From: Cololabis saira | Lineage: Eukaryota; Chordata; Actinopteri; Beloniformes; Belonidae | Direction: 5' to 3' | Length of the DNA: 64,000 nucleotides | NCBI RefSeq assembly: GCF_033807715.1 | Contig: NC_084596.1 | Span: 39,914,458 to 39,978,457 of the forward strand | Shown: one piece after another, positions 11,901-19,608 of the stretch | Layout: the number at the start of each line of letters is the position of its first letter | Numbering within the stretch: position 1 is the stretch's first letter | Made by a program: the position numbers and the translations under genes | Notes under the pieces: model-generated | Told to the model about the DNA's origin: nothing | The model's input: only the letters and a program-made list of their open reading frames with translations | Database searches by the model: none

Positions 11901-13631
11901 TTATCGTTGTTATTTCTTTCTTTTTTGTTTACATTGTAAATCATGCTTTTTACTTATGTTTACTTATTGTCTTTGTTAAGCAATTGTGCTGTAGTAATAA
12001 ACTCACCTTGCCTAAGTACAAATAAGGTAATTTCAGTGGGAGATTTTAAACTCCCTGAATATATGTAAAATAGAATAGAAAACTTTATTTATCCCCCAGA
12101 GGAGAAATTCAGTCGTGCAGCAGTCAAACAAAGACGTAAAAAGTAAAAAGATTTTGTGTCACCGGTGGTCTTTATTGGGGGTGAAACCCAAGCCAGTTGC
12201 ACGAGGATTAGTTGCCACTCAAACAGATAAGCTGTTGGTCCCTCCCCTGACTCTGATTTATTGCTTTGGAACCAGCGCTACACTCCAGCCATCTTCCAAA
12301 GTTGTCCTTGCTAACTTTATCTAGCCCTATCATAAAATTCAGTTTTCATTCCTTATTTCTTGTAATCCATTTGTTTTCTGTATTCGGATTCTGTTCCTTC
12401 AAGGGACAGATGACTCACTGTTGATGCACATATTTATCGTTATTGCTCCATATCTCAGCATGTTGTCCACTTACTGCACGTTGGAGCTTCATCCCAGGTA
12501 CCACGACTGCATTGGATGGATTTGGAGATTTCTCTTTGCTCTGTAGTGTATCCGGTTTTACAGCGATATTCCACTTTTGAACCATCAGGGAAGACCTCCT
12601 TGTACTGATGCATGATGACTGCATTGGGGACTTTAGGTGGAAAAATGCAAGCGTCGACACTCTCTGCAAGTGATGAACATAAATGAGAGGTAGAAACCGG
12701 GGAAACATTCTCTCCAGTTAACAGAAGCGACACGTTTAAGAGGCTTACTCTCACAGGTAGGCACAGACGACCACTTTCCATGTATACATTCAGCTGTGAC
12801 ATCGTGGTCTCTGTGTGTATATCCTTGGTTGCATGTTATATCTATTACATTTCCCTCCTTGTACAAACCGTCTGACGTTTTAGTGTACTTTGCATTGCGG
12901 ATGGTTGGAGATAAGCAGGCTGTGTCCTCTGATGAAAAACACAGACACATAAACACACACTCTTTCAAACTGGACCTTTCATGAAATTCAGTCAAGTCTT
13001 TTATCTCAAGTCAGAAGATCAGAGAATTGTTTTGTACTTTATTTCTTATTCCTGCTTTCTGTTGGTTACATGTTTCTGTTGTTACGTCTCTACGCTGGAC
13101 TTTGAGAGCCGCCGTGTGAAAATGAATTTACATTTGCTGTTATAATTTACAGTGATTGTCTTTTAATAGTTCTAAACTTACACACTTCCAGATTATTGTA
13201 TAAAACCTTTGTTCCTTTGAATCAAAAGCTGTCTAAGCACTCTTTCACAACCATTTAAAGTATTGAATGAAATGCTTACCTATACACTGAGGTTCAGGAG
13301 ACCATTTGCCATTTAGACATTTGCTTGTTGTCCACCAGCCCTCTGCGACTGGTTTATGTCTGTTTTCACAGGCGTAAGTGATGGTTGTTTCATGACCATA
13401 AGATTTTTTCACAGGCAGGAAATAACCCTTATTAAGGCTGGGAGGGCCACAAGACGCTCTGGGTCTCTGTGCTGAAGAACCACAAAAAAACAGATGCACC
13501 CCAGAGGATATTAAATCAATACATGTTCGATTCATGAACTATTACAAAATCAAAAGAAATTCAACATACTTACCATCCAAAACCCCAGCAAGCCAAACCA
13601 AGAGAGCGACATGGTAAAACTTGATCTGCAT
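5950..13631 (-). CDS. Gene A: complement factor H-like secreted protein, 5 CCP modules
   Basis: Eight exons join in frame: 13574-13631, 13280-13471, 12749-12928, 12475-12663, 7175-7231, 6792-6953, 6542-6706, 5950-5996, coding about 349 residues. Order: signal peptide, CCP-CCP-CCP, Ser/Thr/acidic linker, CCP-CCP, short Cys-Cys tail. Internal introns are all phase 1, as expected for shuffled CCP modules. Most CCPs show the four-Cys plus Trp pattern. The fourth has YKCVNLYELQG, resembling the NLYxL segment of factor H CCP19, so the last two modules probably correspond to its surface-binding CCP19-20 pair. Family role (known): factor H and relatives bind C3b/C3d and control the alternative pathway; whether this one regulates or competes is unknown. 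It is inverted relative to genes B-D. The intron between 7231 and 12475 has grown to 5.2 kb by Gypsy and LINE insertions. Confidence 0.85.
6542..6706 (-). CDS. Gene A exon 7: CCP20-like terminal module
   Basis: A 165-nt phase 1-1 exon between TTTACACAG and GTAAGT. Cys at NFCSVD, WLACEDKW, FQCKDL; the fourth Cys is completed across the next splice junction. It lacks the usual Trp between Cys3 and Cys4, so it is a divergent CCP. Confidence 0.82.
6792..6953 (-). CDS. Gene A exon 6: CCP19-like module
   Basis: A 162-nt phase 1-1 exon between CTTTCAG and GTAAAT. Pattern: HRCGKFP, LKYKCVNLYELQG, VVCHSNRKWSDLPTC. The NLYELQG segment matches what I recall of factor H CCP19. Confidence 0.88.
7175..7231 (-). 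CDS. Gene A exon 5: 57-nt Ser/Thr/acidic linker
   Basis: Flanked by TTCTTCCAG and GTAAAC, phase 1-1, reading SSSTSSSLDEEDTRPSFTS. The same exon, same length and same splice sites occur in genes B and C. The Ser/Thr-rich sequence could carry O-glycans between the N-terminal and C-terminal CCP groups. Confidence 0.7.
7280..7500 (+). mobile_element. LINE reverse-transcriptase fragment (L2/CR1-like)
   Basis: Frame reads DIKNKINYHSYAGDTNIYY, matching the 'II..NKI.YH.YADDTQIY' catalytic region with the second residue altered (YAGD). A second piece of the same repeat lies at 11590-11880, so the two flank the large insertions in gene A's intron. Confidence 0.6.
7500..7845. other. Unassigned A/T-rich intron sequence
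   Basis: Contains an AAATAAATAAAT run and a T-rich tract near 7670-7700. No exon, terminal repeat or coding similarity was recognised. Confidence 0.5.
7847..8448 (+). mobile_element. LINE 3' end with (TAC)n tail
   Basis: Frame reads SSLGRSSFQVAAADSWNQLQ, matching the 'R.F..AAP..WN.LP' C-terminus of fish LINE polymerases. The 3' UTR ends GGTAAAATAAAGGTTTACTAC and a TAC microsatellite, as LINE 3' termini often do. It is 5' truncated. Confidence 0.65.
8450..9162 (+). mobile_element. Ty3/Gypsy integrase core relic
   Basis: The zinc-binding region is suggested by RVLHMAHDWHLGVVK. The catalytic core shows VTTDNGAQF and HPESNGAVERLNKTLK, containing the second Asp and the Glu of the D,D-35,E triad. 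Several stops and frame changes are present. The reading resumes at 10335 beyond two later insertions. Confidence 0.75.
9164..9506 (-). mobile_element. Possible solo LTR inside the Gypsy relic
   Basis: Read on the minus strand this 343-bp block starts TGTCAGGGTTTGACAC and ends CACACGTGACACA (TG...CA), with an AATAAA in its distal part. It interrupts the Gypsy integrase frame. No clear target duplication was seen, so this remains a proposal. Confidence 0.5.
9519..10322 (-). mobile_element. 5'-truncated LINE: polymerase C-terminus, (ATGG)n tail
   Basis: An intact 265-codon minus-strand frame reads STSKTEAMVLHRE, EEFKYLGVLFTSE, APTLTYGHELWV, and GRRPRGRPRTRWRDYV, the C-terminal half of a fish LINE polymerase. 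The 3' end has a GGATGGATGG tail. A 12-bp target duplication TCCTGACCATCC flanks it (9507-9518 and 10323-10334). Near the C-terminus a 12-bp unit is repeated, adding EELEEELEEE. Confidence 0.85.
10335..10620 (+). mobile_element. Ty3/Gypsy integrase C-terminal relic
   Basis: Frame near 10470-10605 reads AGDWVRIKRPHLQNKLQSFW and VAKRLGPVTYRMEKG, the post-core domain of Gypsy integrases. It continues the relic at 8450-9162, displaced by the LTR-like and LINE insertions. Confidence 0.7.
10620..11000. other. Unassigned intron sequence downstream of Gypsy relic
   Basis: Moderately G/C-balanced sequence with no recognised domain or repeat boundary; probably more of the decayed retrotransposon. Confidence 0.4.
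11000..11397 (+). mobile_element. Candidate Gypsy LTR remnant
   Basis: T-rich sequence with an AATAAA (TTAATAAATTGTG) followed by GTAACTCCTGCTGCC and ending CGTCCTTGACAG, resembling the 3' half of fish Gypsy LTRs. Boundaries are not certain. Confidence 0.4.
11540..11880 (+). mobile_element. LINE reverse-transcriptase fragment, second copy
   Basis: Frame reads MLPLAQIIKNKINYHSYACD, the same region as 7280-7500 but extending further upstream, again with the catalytic motif altered. The stretch at 11750-11815 also matches 52025-52085, just upstream of a coding exon of gene D. Confidence 0.6.
12066..12112 (+). mobile_element. LINE 3' tail fragment
   Basis: AATAGAAAACTTTATTTATC then CCCCAGAGGAGAAATTC is a common fish LINE 3' terminal sequence. 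It abuts the conserved gene intron block at 12140-12335. Confidence 0.45.
12140..12335 (-). repeat. Conserved intron block shared by all paralogs
   Basis: Inverted copy of 20440-20640, 29320-29515 and 41860-41955 plus 43616-43720. It follows the last upstream CCP exon in each gene and identifies homologous introns, showing that A is an inverted paralog of B-D. Confidence 0.75.
12475..12663 (-). CDS. Gene A exon 4: CCP module 3
   Basis: A 189-nt phase 1-1 exon between TTGCAG and GTAAGT. Pattern: DACIFPPKVPNA, FPDGSKVEYRCKTGY, IQCSRGTWDEAPTC. The PNAVI...EVFPDG...Y.C..GY run is typical of factor H late-middle modules. Absent from B and C. Confidence 0.88.
12749..12928 (-). CDS. Gene A exon 3: CCP module 2
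   Basis: A 180-nt phase 1-1 exon between CATCAG and GTAAGC. Pattern: TACLSP, ITCNQGY, AECIHGKWSSVPTC. No counterpart is seen between the first CCP and the linker exon in genes B and C. Confidence 0.88.
13280..13471 (-). CDS. Gene A exon 2: CCP module 1
   Basis: A 192-nt phase 1-1 exon bounded by TTCTTCAG and GTAAGC. Four Cys in CCP spacing (SCGPPS, YACEN, SKCLNGKW, PQC) with the conserved GWWTT and WSPEP segments. It is orthologous to the first CCP exon of B, C and D. Confidence 0.9.
13574..13631 (-). CDS. Gene A exon 1: signal peptide
   Basis: Starts at ATG and reads MQIKFYHVALLVWLAGVLD before a GTAAGT donor in phase 1. The hydrophobic core (VALLVWLAGV) and small residues near the end fit a secretory signal. 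The first ATG of the homologous exons in B-D falls at the matching place. Confidence 0.85.
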
Positions 13632-13682
13632 GTTGTCTGAGATTAAATCACAGCAAGAAGAGCCTCGTTCTGAGCTGGACGA

Positions 13683-13730
13683 GTTAATATTTGTTCATTT
13701 CGACTACGAGATAAGAAGTGAAGAAAGAGT
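13683..13730 (-). promoter_or_regulatory. Conserved promoter words upstream of gene A
   Basis: On the coding strand CTTCTTCACTTCTTATCTC (GATA-like TTATCT) is followed by CAAATATTAAC (half HNF1-like), about 50-100 nt before the ATG. Both words recur before genes B, C and D. Liver expression would fit the family, but binding is inferred. Confidence 0.4.
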
Positions 13731-13739
13731 AAACATTCT

Positions 13740-14010
13740 CTTGAACATTTACAGCGTTTTTGCTCAGAGCTCAGGGCAGATGTAGAAATAGTATTGGGCA
13801 TTTTATATTTTGCCTAATTGGGGATTTTTTGGGGGGACAAGTGTAAAAAAACAAAACAAAAACATTTAATTTAGCCGCTGAGCAACTTGTGATGACATTC
13901 AAGATATAACTATTGTTAATTCTTTTTCTTTCTTTTTATTTTATAATGTTTTAACATTTAAAGACATTGACGCATCTCTAGATTGGCAAAATTTACGGGA
14001 ATGTTTTCCT
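13740..14010. other. Intergenic spacer between divergent genes A and unit 1
   Basis: A/T-rich sequence with no repeats or reading frames of note. It separates the promoter of A from the first tandem unit. Confidence 0.5.
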
Positions 14011-14099
14011 CATTTTGGATTTCCCGGACTACTGTGATCAGAGGTCAGTATGATGAAACACCAAACCACAGTCATGTTAACGGACAGACCTTTAAACCA

Positions 14100-14480
14100 C
14101 AGATCATCCTTCTACTTATTTGTTTTCCATTCCTCCTCTGTATATGTCCACCCCATCTCAGTCAGTCACTCTAATTTTCTCTCTGCTTCCTTTGGCTTCA
14201 CTGTTCAACTCGGATACCTCTCATGTAGTCTGTTTTTCTGCAGCAAGCCTTCAATCCTCTCCATGCCATACCTGCACATCTCTGGATCCTCCTCCAACTG
14301 CTCCCTGCTGTCACTACAGATCACAATATCATCTGCAAACATCGCGGTCCATGGAGATTCCTATTTAACCCAATCTTTCAATCTGTCCATCACCAGAGCA
14401 AACAAAAAGGGGCTCAGAGCTCAGAGCTGTTCATTGATGCAGTCCCACCCCCACCTTGAACACCTCTTTCACACCTTGTC
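14100..14480 (-). mobile_element. LINE polymerase relic, unit 1, part 1
   Basis: Minus-strand reading contains MFADDIVICSDSREQLEEDP and LLFALVMDRL, the catalytic YADD-type region of a non-LTR polymerase. In-frame stops are present. The same relic occurs at 24640-25031 and 32780-33170, so it predates the tandem duplication. Confidence 0.75.
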
Positions 14481-14483
14481 TTA

Positions 14484-14845
14484 AGCCTGAATTATGGTTC
14501 TGCGTTAAACCAACGCCACAGTCACAGTGAATCAAAGAGATAAGGACAACTATTGTGCAAAAAAACAAAACACCCCCCCCCCCCCCAAAAAAAAAAAAAA
14601 ATCACAAAAACACGAAGAAAAGAGCGCTGAAAGGTCACTACTGCTTCACGAACCGGAACTGGAAATGCGTTTCTACCAAGCGAACCAATCACAGCCCTCT
14701 CGGTCTGCTTTGGGTCTGCTTCGCCTCGACGCGTAGTTACATTTTTTGGGAGGTGCAGGTCAGGCTACGGCGTAGGCTACGGAGAGACTCCTGTGTAGCC
14801 GCGTACCCTACGATGTAAGTTTAACGCAGAACCATAATTCAGGCT
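14484..14845. mobile_element. Harbinger-type MITE (AGCCTGAATTATGG family)
   Basis: Termini AGCCTGAATTATGGTTCTGC and GCAGAACCATAATTCAGGCT are inverted repeats, flanked by TTA on both sides (14481-14483, 14846-14848), the 3-bp duplication of PIF/Harbinger. It carries a poly-C/poly-A tract near 14573-14601. Orthologous copies sit at the same place in units 2 and 3. Confidence 0.85.
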
Positions 14846-14848
14846 TTA

Positions 14849-15074
14849 CAGCTCCCAAACACGCCCTGCACCACCCTGACACACGTCTCTGCTACTACAC
14901 ACTTCCTCATGCAGTACCAAAGCTCCTCGACCAGTCACCTTTCATATCCTTTTTCAAGGGATACAAAGACCCAATGCAGCTGCCTCCGACCTTCTCTGTA
15001 CTCTGTATAAATCCTCAAAGCATCTGTAGTATTTATTTTTTGCAAGAAACCATACCTCTGTTCATAAATGTTTA
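14849..15074 (-). mobile_element. LINE polymerase relic, unit 1, part 2
   Basis: Continuation of the same antisense polymerase beyond the Harbinger MITE. It breaks off at the hAT insertion and resumes at 16734-16940. Confidence 0.65.
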
Positions 15075-15415
15075 CCTCTGCCCAGGGGCGGAGCAGGGGT
15101 CCCAGCCTAGGGGGAGCGAAGCATTCTTGATGGGCCCTTGTGGCCTAAACATCCTTGTTAAAACATAATCGCTAAAAAAATGCCACAGATCAGCTCCTCT
15201 GACACACAACCACAGCACGCAGGCGACACGGTCAGAACCTTCACATGAGGTTTCAGCACCATGGATTTACCAGTCATTATGTCAAACCTAATTATGAGCC
15301 TAATGCAGACTTTAAGATATAAGTATCAAACTGGAGATAAAAATCAAATGACATCCAGTGATGTCTATGGAAGCCCATTTCCGCCAGTAAAAGAAAAAAA
15401 TAAGATGAAATCTTA

Positions 15416-15595
15416 GCCTTAGAAATAAAAATATCCCCATGGTAAGTCATGATTATGACATAAAAAGTCATAATTTCAACTTTTTATCTCGTAATTATGA
15501 CTTTCTATCTCATAATTTCGACTTTCTATCTCATAATTACGACCTTTTATCTCATAATTATGACTTATCGTGGGGATATTTTTATTTTTAAGGCC
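15416..15595. repeat. Foldback element with TAATTATGAC tandem core
   Basis: Arms CCTTAGAAATAAAAATATCC and its reverse complement near 15575 enclose four to five repeats of a TTATCTCGTAATTATGACTT-like unit. The whole could form a hairpin. No target duplication was identified. Confidence 0.65.
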
Positions 15596-16080
15596 AAGTT
15601 TTCATCTTAGCCATAGATGTCGGATTCGCCGAGTAGATCAATTCAGACATGAACAACCTACACGACAACAGTTTACAACAACGACATGTATTTAACACAA
15701 TGAGCGACACGGCGGTCAAACAGCAACAAACAATATAGGAAAGGCCATATATTCAGCGTCATGACAATGTTATCAGAAATAATTAATATTATGACAGCTT
15801 ACCAATGATGGCTTCATCCAGCGATGGGCAGAGAATCACAACAAAACATATTTCCATCCAAGGAGGGGGAGGGGTACACATTTAACAATCAGCCGGTTCC
15901 TCATCGCCGCAAACCTTTCAATCACTTTGCTCTCATCAATGGCGATGTCCCTCTTGATTGAGAGCAAAGTGAGGTTTGAGGCCTCATCCATGCAGCCCCG
16001 AGATAGTTTTTAATCATTTCAGCTGCTGAAACTCAGCATGACTTTCCTGCTTTAAGGCTCCACTTCTGATGCAGCAACTG

Positions 16081-16208
16081 GCTAATTTATGGTTCCGCGT
16101 TACACCAACACAGAGCCGATGGCATATGGTACGCGGCGACGCGCACCTTAAGCCGTACCCTACGGCGTAGGCTCTGCGTTGGTGTAACGCAGAACCATAA
16201 ATCAGGCT
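16081..16208. mobile_element. Harbinger-type MITE nested in the hAT element
   Basis: Short palindromic copy: left CTAATTTATGGTTCCGCGTTA, right AACGCAGAACCATAAATCAG. The left terminus is degenerate. It belongs to the same family as 14484-14845. Confidence 0.65.
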
Positions 16209-16733
16209 TAAAGGAGCTTGAGGCCGGATTGTGGCAGGATTTATGAAAAAAATCCGTATACATTTTAAGTTTTCTAGTAATAATGTCAGATGAAGCGTTC
16301 CAAACCCAAAAGAATGATTCCTCTAGTGTATCTCTCCTTTGCCTTGAACAGGCTGTGTGCTGCAAAATGTGCTGCAATTCGGACCCGAATTTCCCGCGCT
16401 GTCCTGCGGATGTGACGTCACATGACGCTGCATGCACGTTCTCCCCGTTCTCCCGTGCCGGCTTCACTGTTGGCTGCAGTACCCCCGACGGCCGTCGTGG
16501 TGAAGGGTGGCGCTAGAGAGTCTCATTTCTTAAAAGGAGCCTCAAGCTCCTTTAAAAGTAAACAGACAACATGCGTGCACGTACCCGTGCATGACAGACA
16601 GACACACAAGAACACAATTTTATTCAGAACACTTTTTTTTTTCCCCCTTCGGCGTGGGCCCCCCCCCCCGAGCAGTGGGCCCGGGGCGGCCGCCCCCCCT
16701 GTCCCCCACGCCTGCTCCGCTAGTGCCTCTGCC

Positions 16734-16940
16734 CTTAGTCCAGCTTCCATGACTCTTTCCCATAACTTCAATGTTTGGCTCATCTACTTTATTCATCTGC
16801 AGTTGATTCCTCAAAAATCCTCCCACCCTCTACGATCTGTTGAAGGTCTTAATCAAAAGCTCTACTGCCACCTCTTTCAGAGACTTCAACAACTCCACAG
16901 GTGTGTTATCAGGACCAGCTGCCTTTATATATTCATATAT
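16734..16940 (-). mobile_element. LINE polymerase relic, unit 1, part 3
   Basis: Minus strand carries the AAGPDNTPVELL start of the polymerase palm and the KLWERVMEAGL segment, with several stops. Before the hAT insertion it adjoined 14849-15074. Confidence 0.7.
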
Positions 16941-17698
16941 ATAGTGTTGTGAAAGCTTTATCAAAATGGATAATCAAACATACCTCAGGCATGCAGCGCC
17001 TGCTTCATAGTTCAGGCCCCAGATGTTCAACAGAAAGGTTCATGCGTGGCTTCATAAGATCAAAGATCTTTGTTCCTCTTGCTCATAGTGTCCACATGGT
17101 TTAATTAAATTCAAATGACTAGTTAATCCACTCAGTCAGAGTCCCTTTTCTTGTAGTTGTGCTAAATAAAAATCCTCACTGATGGAGTGCTGCTGAGTTC
17201 AGTATTAGTAATTAAAGTAACACATTTTAGTGTTAAATAAACTTGCTGCCCTAGAATGAAATGTATTTCTTGTTCTTTCTTTGTTAAAATTGTCCTATGC
17301 TGTAGTCTTTTTTGAAGGAGAAGTTTAATTTCAAAACAAAAAACAAACATCAAGAAAAATATGTAGCAGAGTAACAGTTTTCCATAAAGGTGCGTGTGTT
17401 TGTCCTGCATGTTGTTATACATATGTGTGAAAACTGCAACTGAGCTGAATGGACCCGCAGTTACAGTTGTGATGATGTTCTGACCGTCAGAATCTAAACC
17501 AATTAAAGAATACCAACAACACTACTGAAATTCAAGATGATGCTTTCCCTTTTTCACTCCCAGAAGAAAAAAACTGAGATGTTTATGAAACAGTCAGTTG
17601 TCAGGTTGTCAGTTTTCCAGCAGGTTGTCAAGTTCTGTGTTTAAAGAGAACTTTAGAAGCGTCACAGTGACTTGTGGAGGTCCTTGTGATGTCGTAAG
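16941..17698. other. Unit-specific flank upstream of the gene B promoter array
   Basis: Present in all three units (25850-26690, 34510-36085). No exon was recognised; scattered short frames are not conserved between units. Confidence 0.55.
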
Positions 17699-18420
17699 TA
17701 GGGATGTCCCGATACCATTTTTTTCACACCGAGTATGAGTACGAGTATTTTAATTTGTGTACTCGCCGATACCGAGTACCGATCCGATACTTCTACCACA
17801 AAAATAACTAGGCTAAAAATGCAATGAAAAATGCAATGAATTGGAAGACAGGTTTTATTTGCAACAGAAATTCAATTTTAAACAAAACTCGGCCAGCGGG
17901 GCTTTCCTCCGTGCTGCCATTCATTGTCTATGAAAAACAGGCGTCGAGAGGCGGTGGGAGCGGCGGGGGCGGCGCGTCAATTTAAAGTTGAAAAATCTGA
18001 ACTTTATGCAAATGAGCAGCGGCGACGCCGAGGCGTCGTCCAATCACAGACCGGGATTCCCGAAGCGAGAAGCCTCAATGCAGATTGTACTTTCATGTTC
18101 ACACAAACATGTACACTCATTCACATGCGTACAGGAGCAGAGCTGTGCACTAACAAACTTATTTTATCAGGAATTAATATATTTCATCCAGCAAAATGAC
18201 ATTTTTGCTGGTTTGACTGCAGTTTTTTACCTGAACTGATCACGTGAAACACGTATCTGATGGATGAGGAGCTGGATGGTCCCAACTATTTTATTTGCTA
18301 CATTGATCCAACGAAAAATAAAACCCGTGCTTATTAATCACAAAACACAGGTTAAACATCAGGACCAAATCCGCTCCGACCCGGTGTGTCAGTGATCAGC
18401 GCAGACAGACTGCAGCTTCG
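17699..18420. mobile_element. hAT-like element, left end TAGGGATGTCCCGATACC
   Basis: The terminus TAGGGATGTCCCGATACC resembles fish hAT ends and is present in units 1 and 2 but not 3, where the minisatellite runs on uninterrupted. The matching right end was not found, so the right border is a guess. Interior includes a GGC-rich stretch and an ATGCAAAT octamer. Confidence 0.45.
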
Positions 18421-18533
18421 CCTGAATTATGGTTCCGCGTTAAATCGACGGCGTAGGGTCGCGGTATGGTGTGCGTCGCCGCGAACCCTACGCCGTAGGT
18501 TCTGCGTTGGTGTGACGCGGAACCATAAATCAG
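18421..18533. mobile_element. Harbinger-type MITE, short palindromic copy
   Basis: CCTGAATTATGGTTCCGCGT at left, ACGCGGAACCATAAATCAG at right, G/C-rich centre with GGCGTAGG palindromes. Same family as 14484-14845, orthologous to 27437-27548. Confidence 0.75.
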
Positions 18534-18860
18534 CCACCGGGAGCAAGGGCTCGCTGGGTTGATGTTGATCCAGGACCAAACTTGTTAAGGAGCATCAAAC
18601 TCACTCTTATCTACGCAGAAATAACGCTAAAATATAAAGAAGGTGTCCCAAAGTGTGATCCATGGTGAAATAGGAAAATTAAGATGTGTACGCTATATGT
18701 GTAGGCTGTTCCCACTGTTCCCTTCAGTTCTGCAGCACAGCTTGAAACCCCGCCCGCCCCCGCCCCGCTGCAGGCACTGATGCTTTCAGTGTGAATGCAC
18801 CAAGCGGCGAGATGCTGGCGTCGGGACGCCCTTGACGCTTTCAGTGTGAACGCAGGGAAG

Positions 18861-19172
18861 ATCCTTGTGATGTCGTAAGAGTTCTTTGTGATGTCATAAG
18901 AGTTCTTTCCCTGTGATGTCATAAGTGACTGTGATGTCATAAGAGTTCCTTGTGATGTCGTAAGAGTTCTTTGTGATGTCATAAGAGTTCCTTCCTTGTG
19001 ATGTCATAAGTGACTGTGATGTCATAAGAGTTCCTTGTGATGTCATAAGTGACTGTGATGTCATAAGAGTTCCTTGTGATGTCATAAGTGACTGTGATGT
19101 CATAAGAGTTCCTTGTGATGTCATAAGTGACTGTGATGTCATAAGAGTTCCTTGTGATGTCATAAGAGTTCC
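18861..19172. repeat. Minisatellite of GTGATGTCATAAGAGTTCCTT, unit 1
   Basis: About 16 copies of a roughly 20-bp unit, some alternating with a GTGACTGTGATGTCATAA variant. Each copy holds TGATGTCA, one base from the palindromic CRE. Two more copies sit at 19381-19416, about 150 nt before the gene B start codon. Confidence 0.9.
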
Positions 19173-19301
19173 AGCCCCTGCCAGCAGCCCCTCCCATGGT
19201 GGCCCCCCCAGGACTAATGTGGGAAACATGGGTGTAGGAAGACCTCACTCCTGCCCCTGGTGGTGAAAGTGTGGGTGTGAATAATGCGGTGAAAACAAAT
19301 T

Positions 19302-19326
19302 GTGTGTGTGTGTGTGTGTGTGTGTG
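19302..19326. repeat. (TG)n microsatellite
   Basis: Uninterrupted TG dinucleotide run upstream of gene B; a shorter run is at 28197-28219 in unit 2. Confidence 0.9.
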
Positions 19327-19467
19327 GGTTTGTGCCAGTTCTGGGTAATGTTTAATCTTTGTGTGTGAACGCAGGGAAGATCCCTGTGATGTCGTAAGAG
19401 TTCTTTGTGATGTCATGCACAAAAATTTTGCACAAAAATATTGTGCCAGTTCTGGGTAATGTTTAAT

Positions 19468-19524
19468 CTTTGTTCACTTCTTATCTCTGACAGACAACCG
19501 TTAAAATAGACTACAAATATTAAC
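19468..19524 (+). promoter_or_regulatory. Conserved promoter words upstream of gene B
   Basis: CTTTGTTCACTTCTTATCTC and CAAATATTAAC occur 33-90 nt before the ATG. The same pair is before genes A, C and D. They resemble GATA and half-HNF1 sites; assignment is inferred. Confidence 0.4.
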
Positions 19525-19556
19525 TCGTCCACATCAGAACTGGACTCGATATTAGG

Positions 19557-19608
19557 ATGATGTTTTTCCCTTTCGCTCTCTTGGTTTGGCTTTCTGGAGG
19601 GTTGGATG
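19557..19608 (+). CDS. Gene B exon 1: signal peptide
   Basis: Reads [17 protein letters not shown] and stops at a phase-1 donor (ATG|GTAAC). A second ATG follows at once; the first was chosen because tandem ATGs are conserved in C and D. Confidence 0.83.

Larger units (their letters stand above)
15083..16725. mobile_element. hAT-type DNA transposon, non-autonomous
   Basis: Termini CAGGGGCGGAGCAGGGG and CCTGCTCCGCTAGTG are imperfect inverted repeats. An 8-bp duplication CCTCTGCC flanks it (15075-15082, 16726-16733). Units 2 and 3 have the uninterrupted site at 25627 and 34288. The 1,643-bp interior has no transposase and hosts a palindrome at 15416-15595 and another Harbinger MITE at 16081-16208. 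Confidence 0.88.

Noticed and set aside
14527..14736. Lys- and Pro-rich small frames (also 25078 and 33217)
   Set aside because: They come from the poly-C/poly-A tract within the Harbinger MITE.
18894..19422. Minus-strand frames made of repeated MTSQGTL or NSYDIT peptides (also 27627-28143)
   Set aside because: They are translations of the 20-bp TGATGTCA minisatellite in different frames; the repeat unit explains them fully and they lie in a promoter flank.
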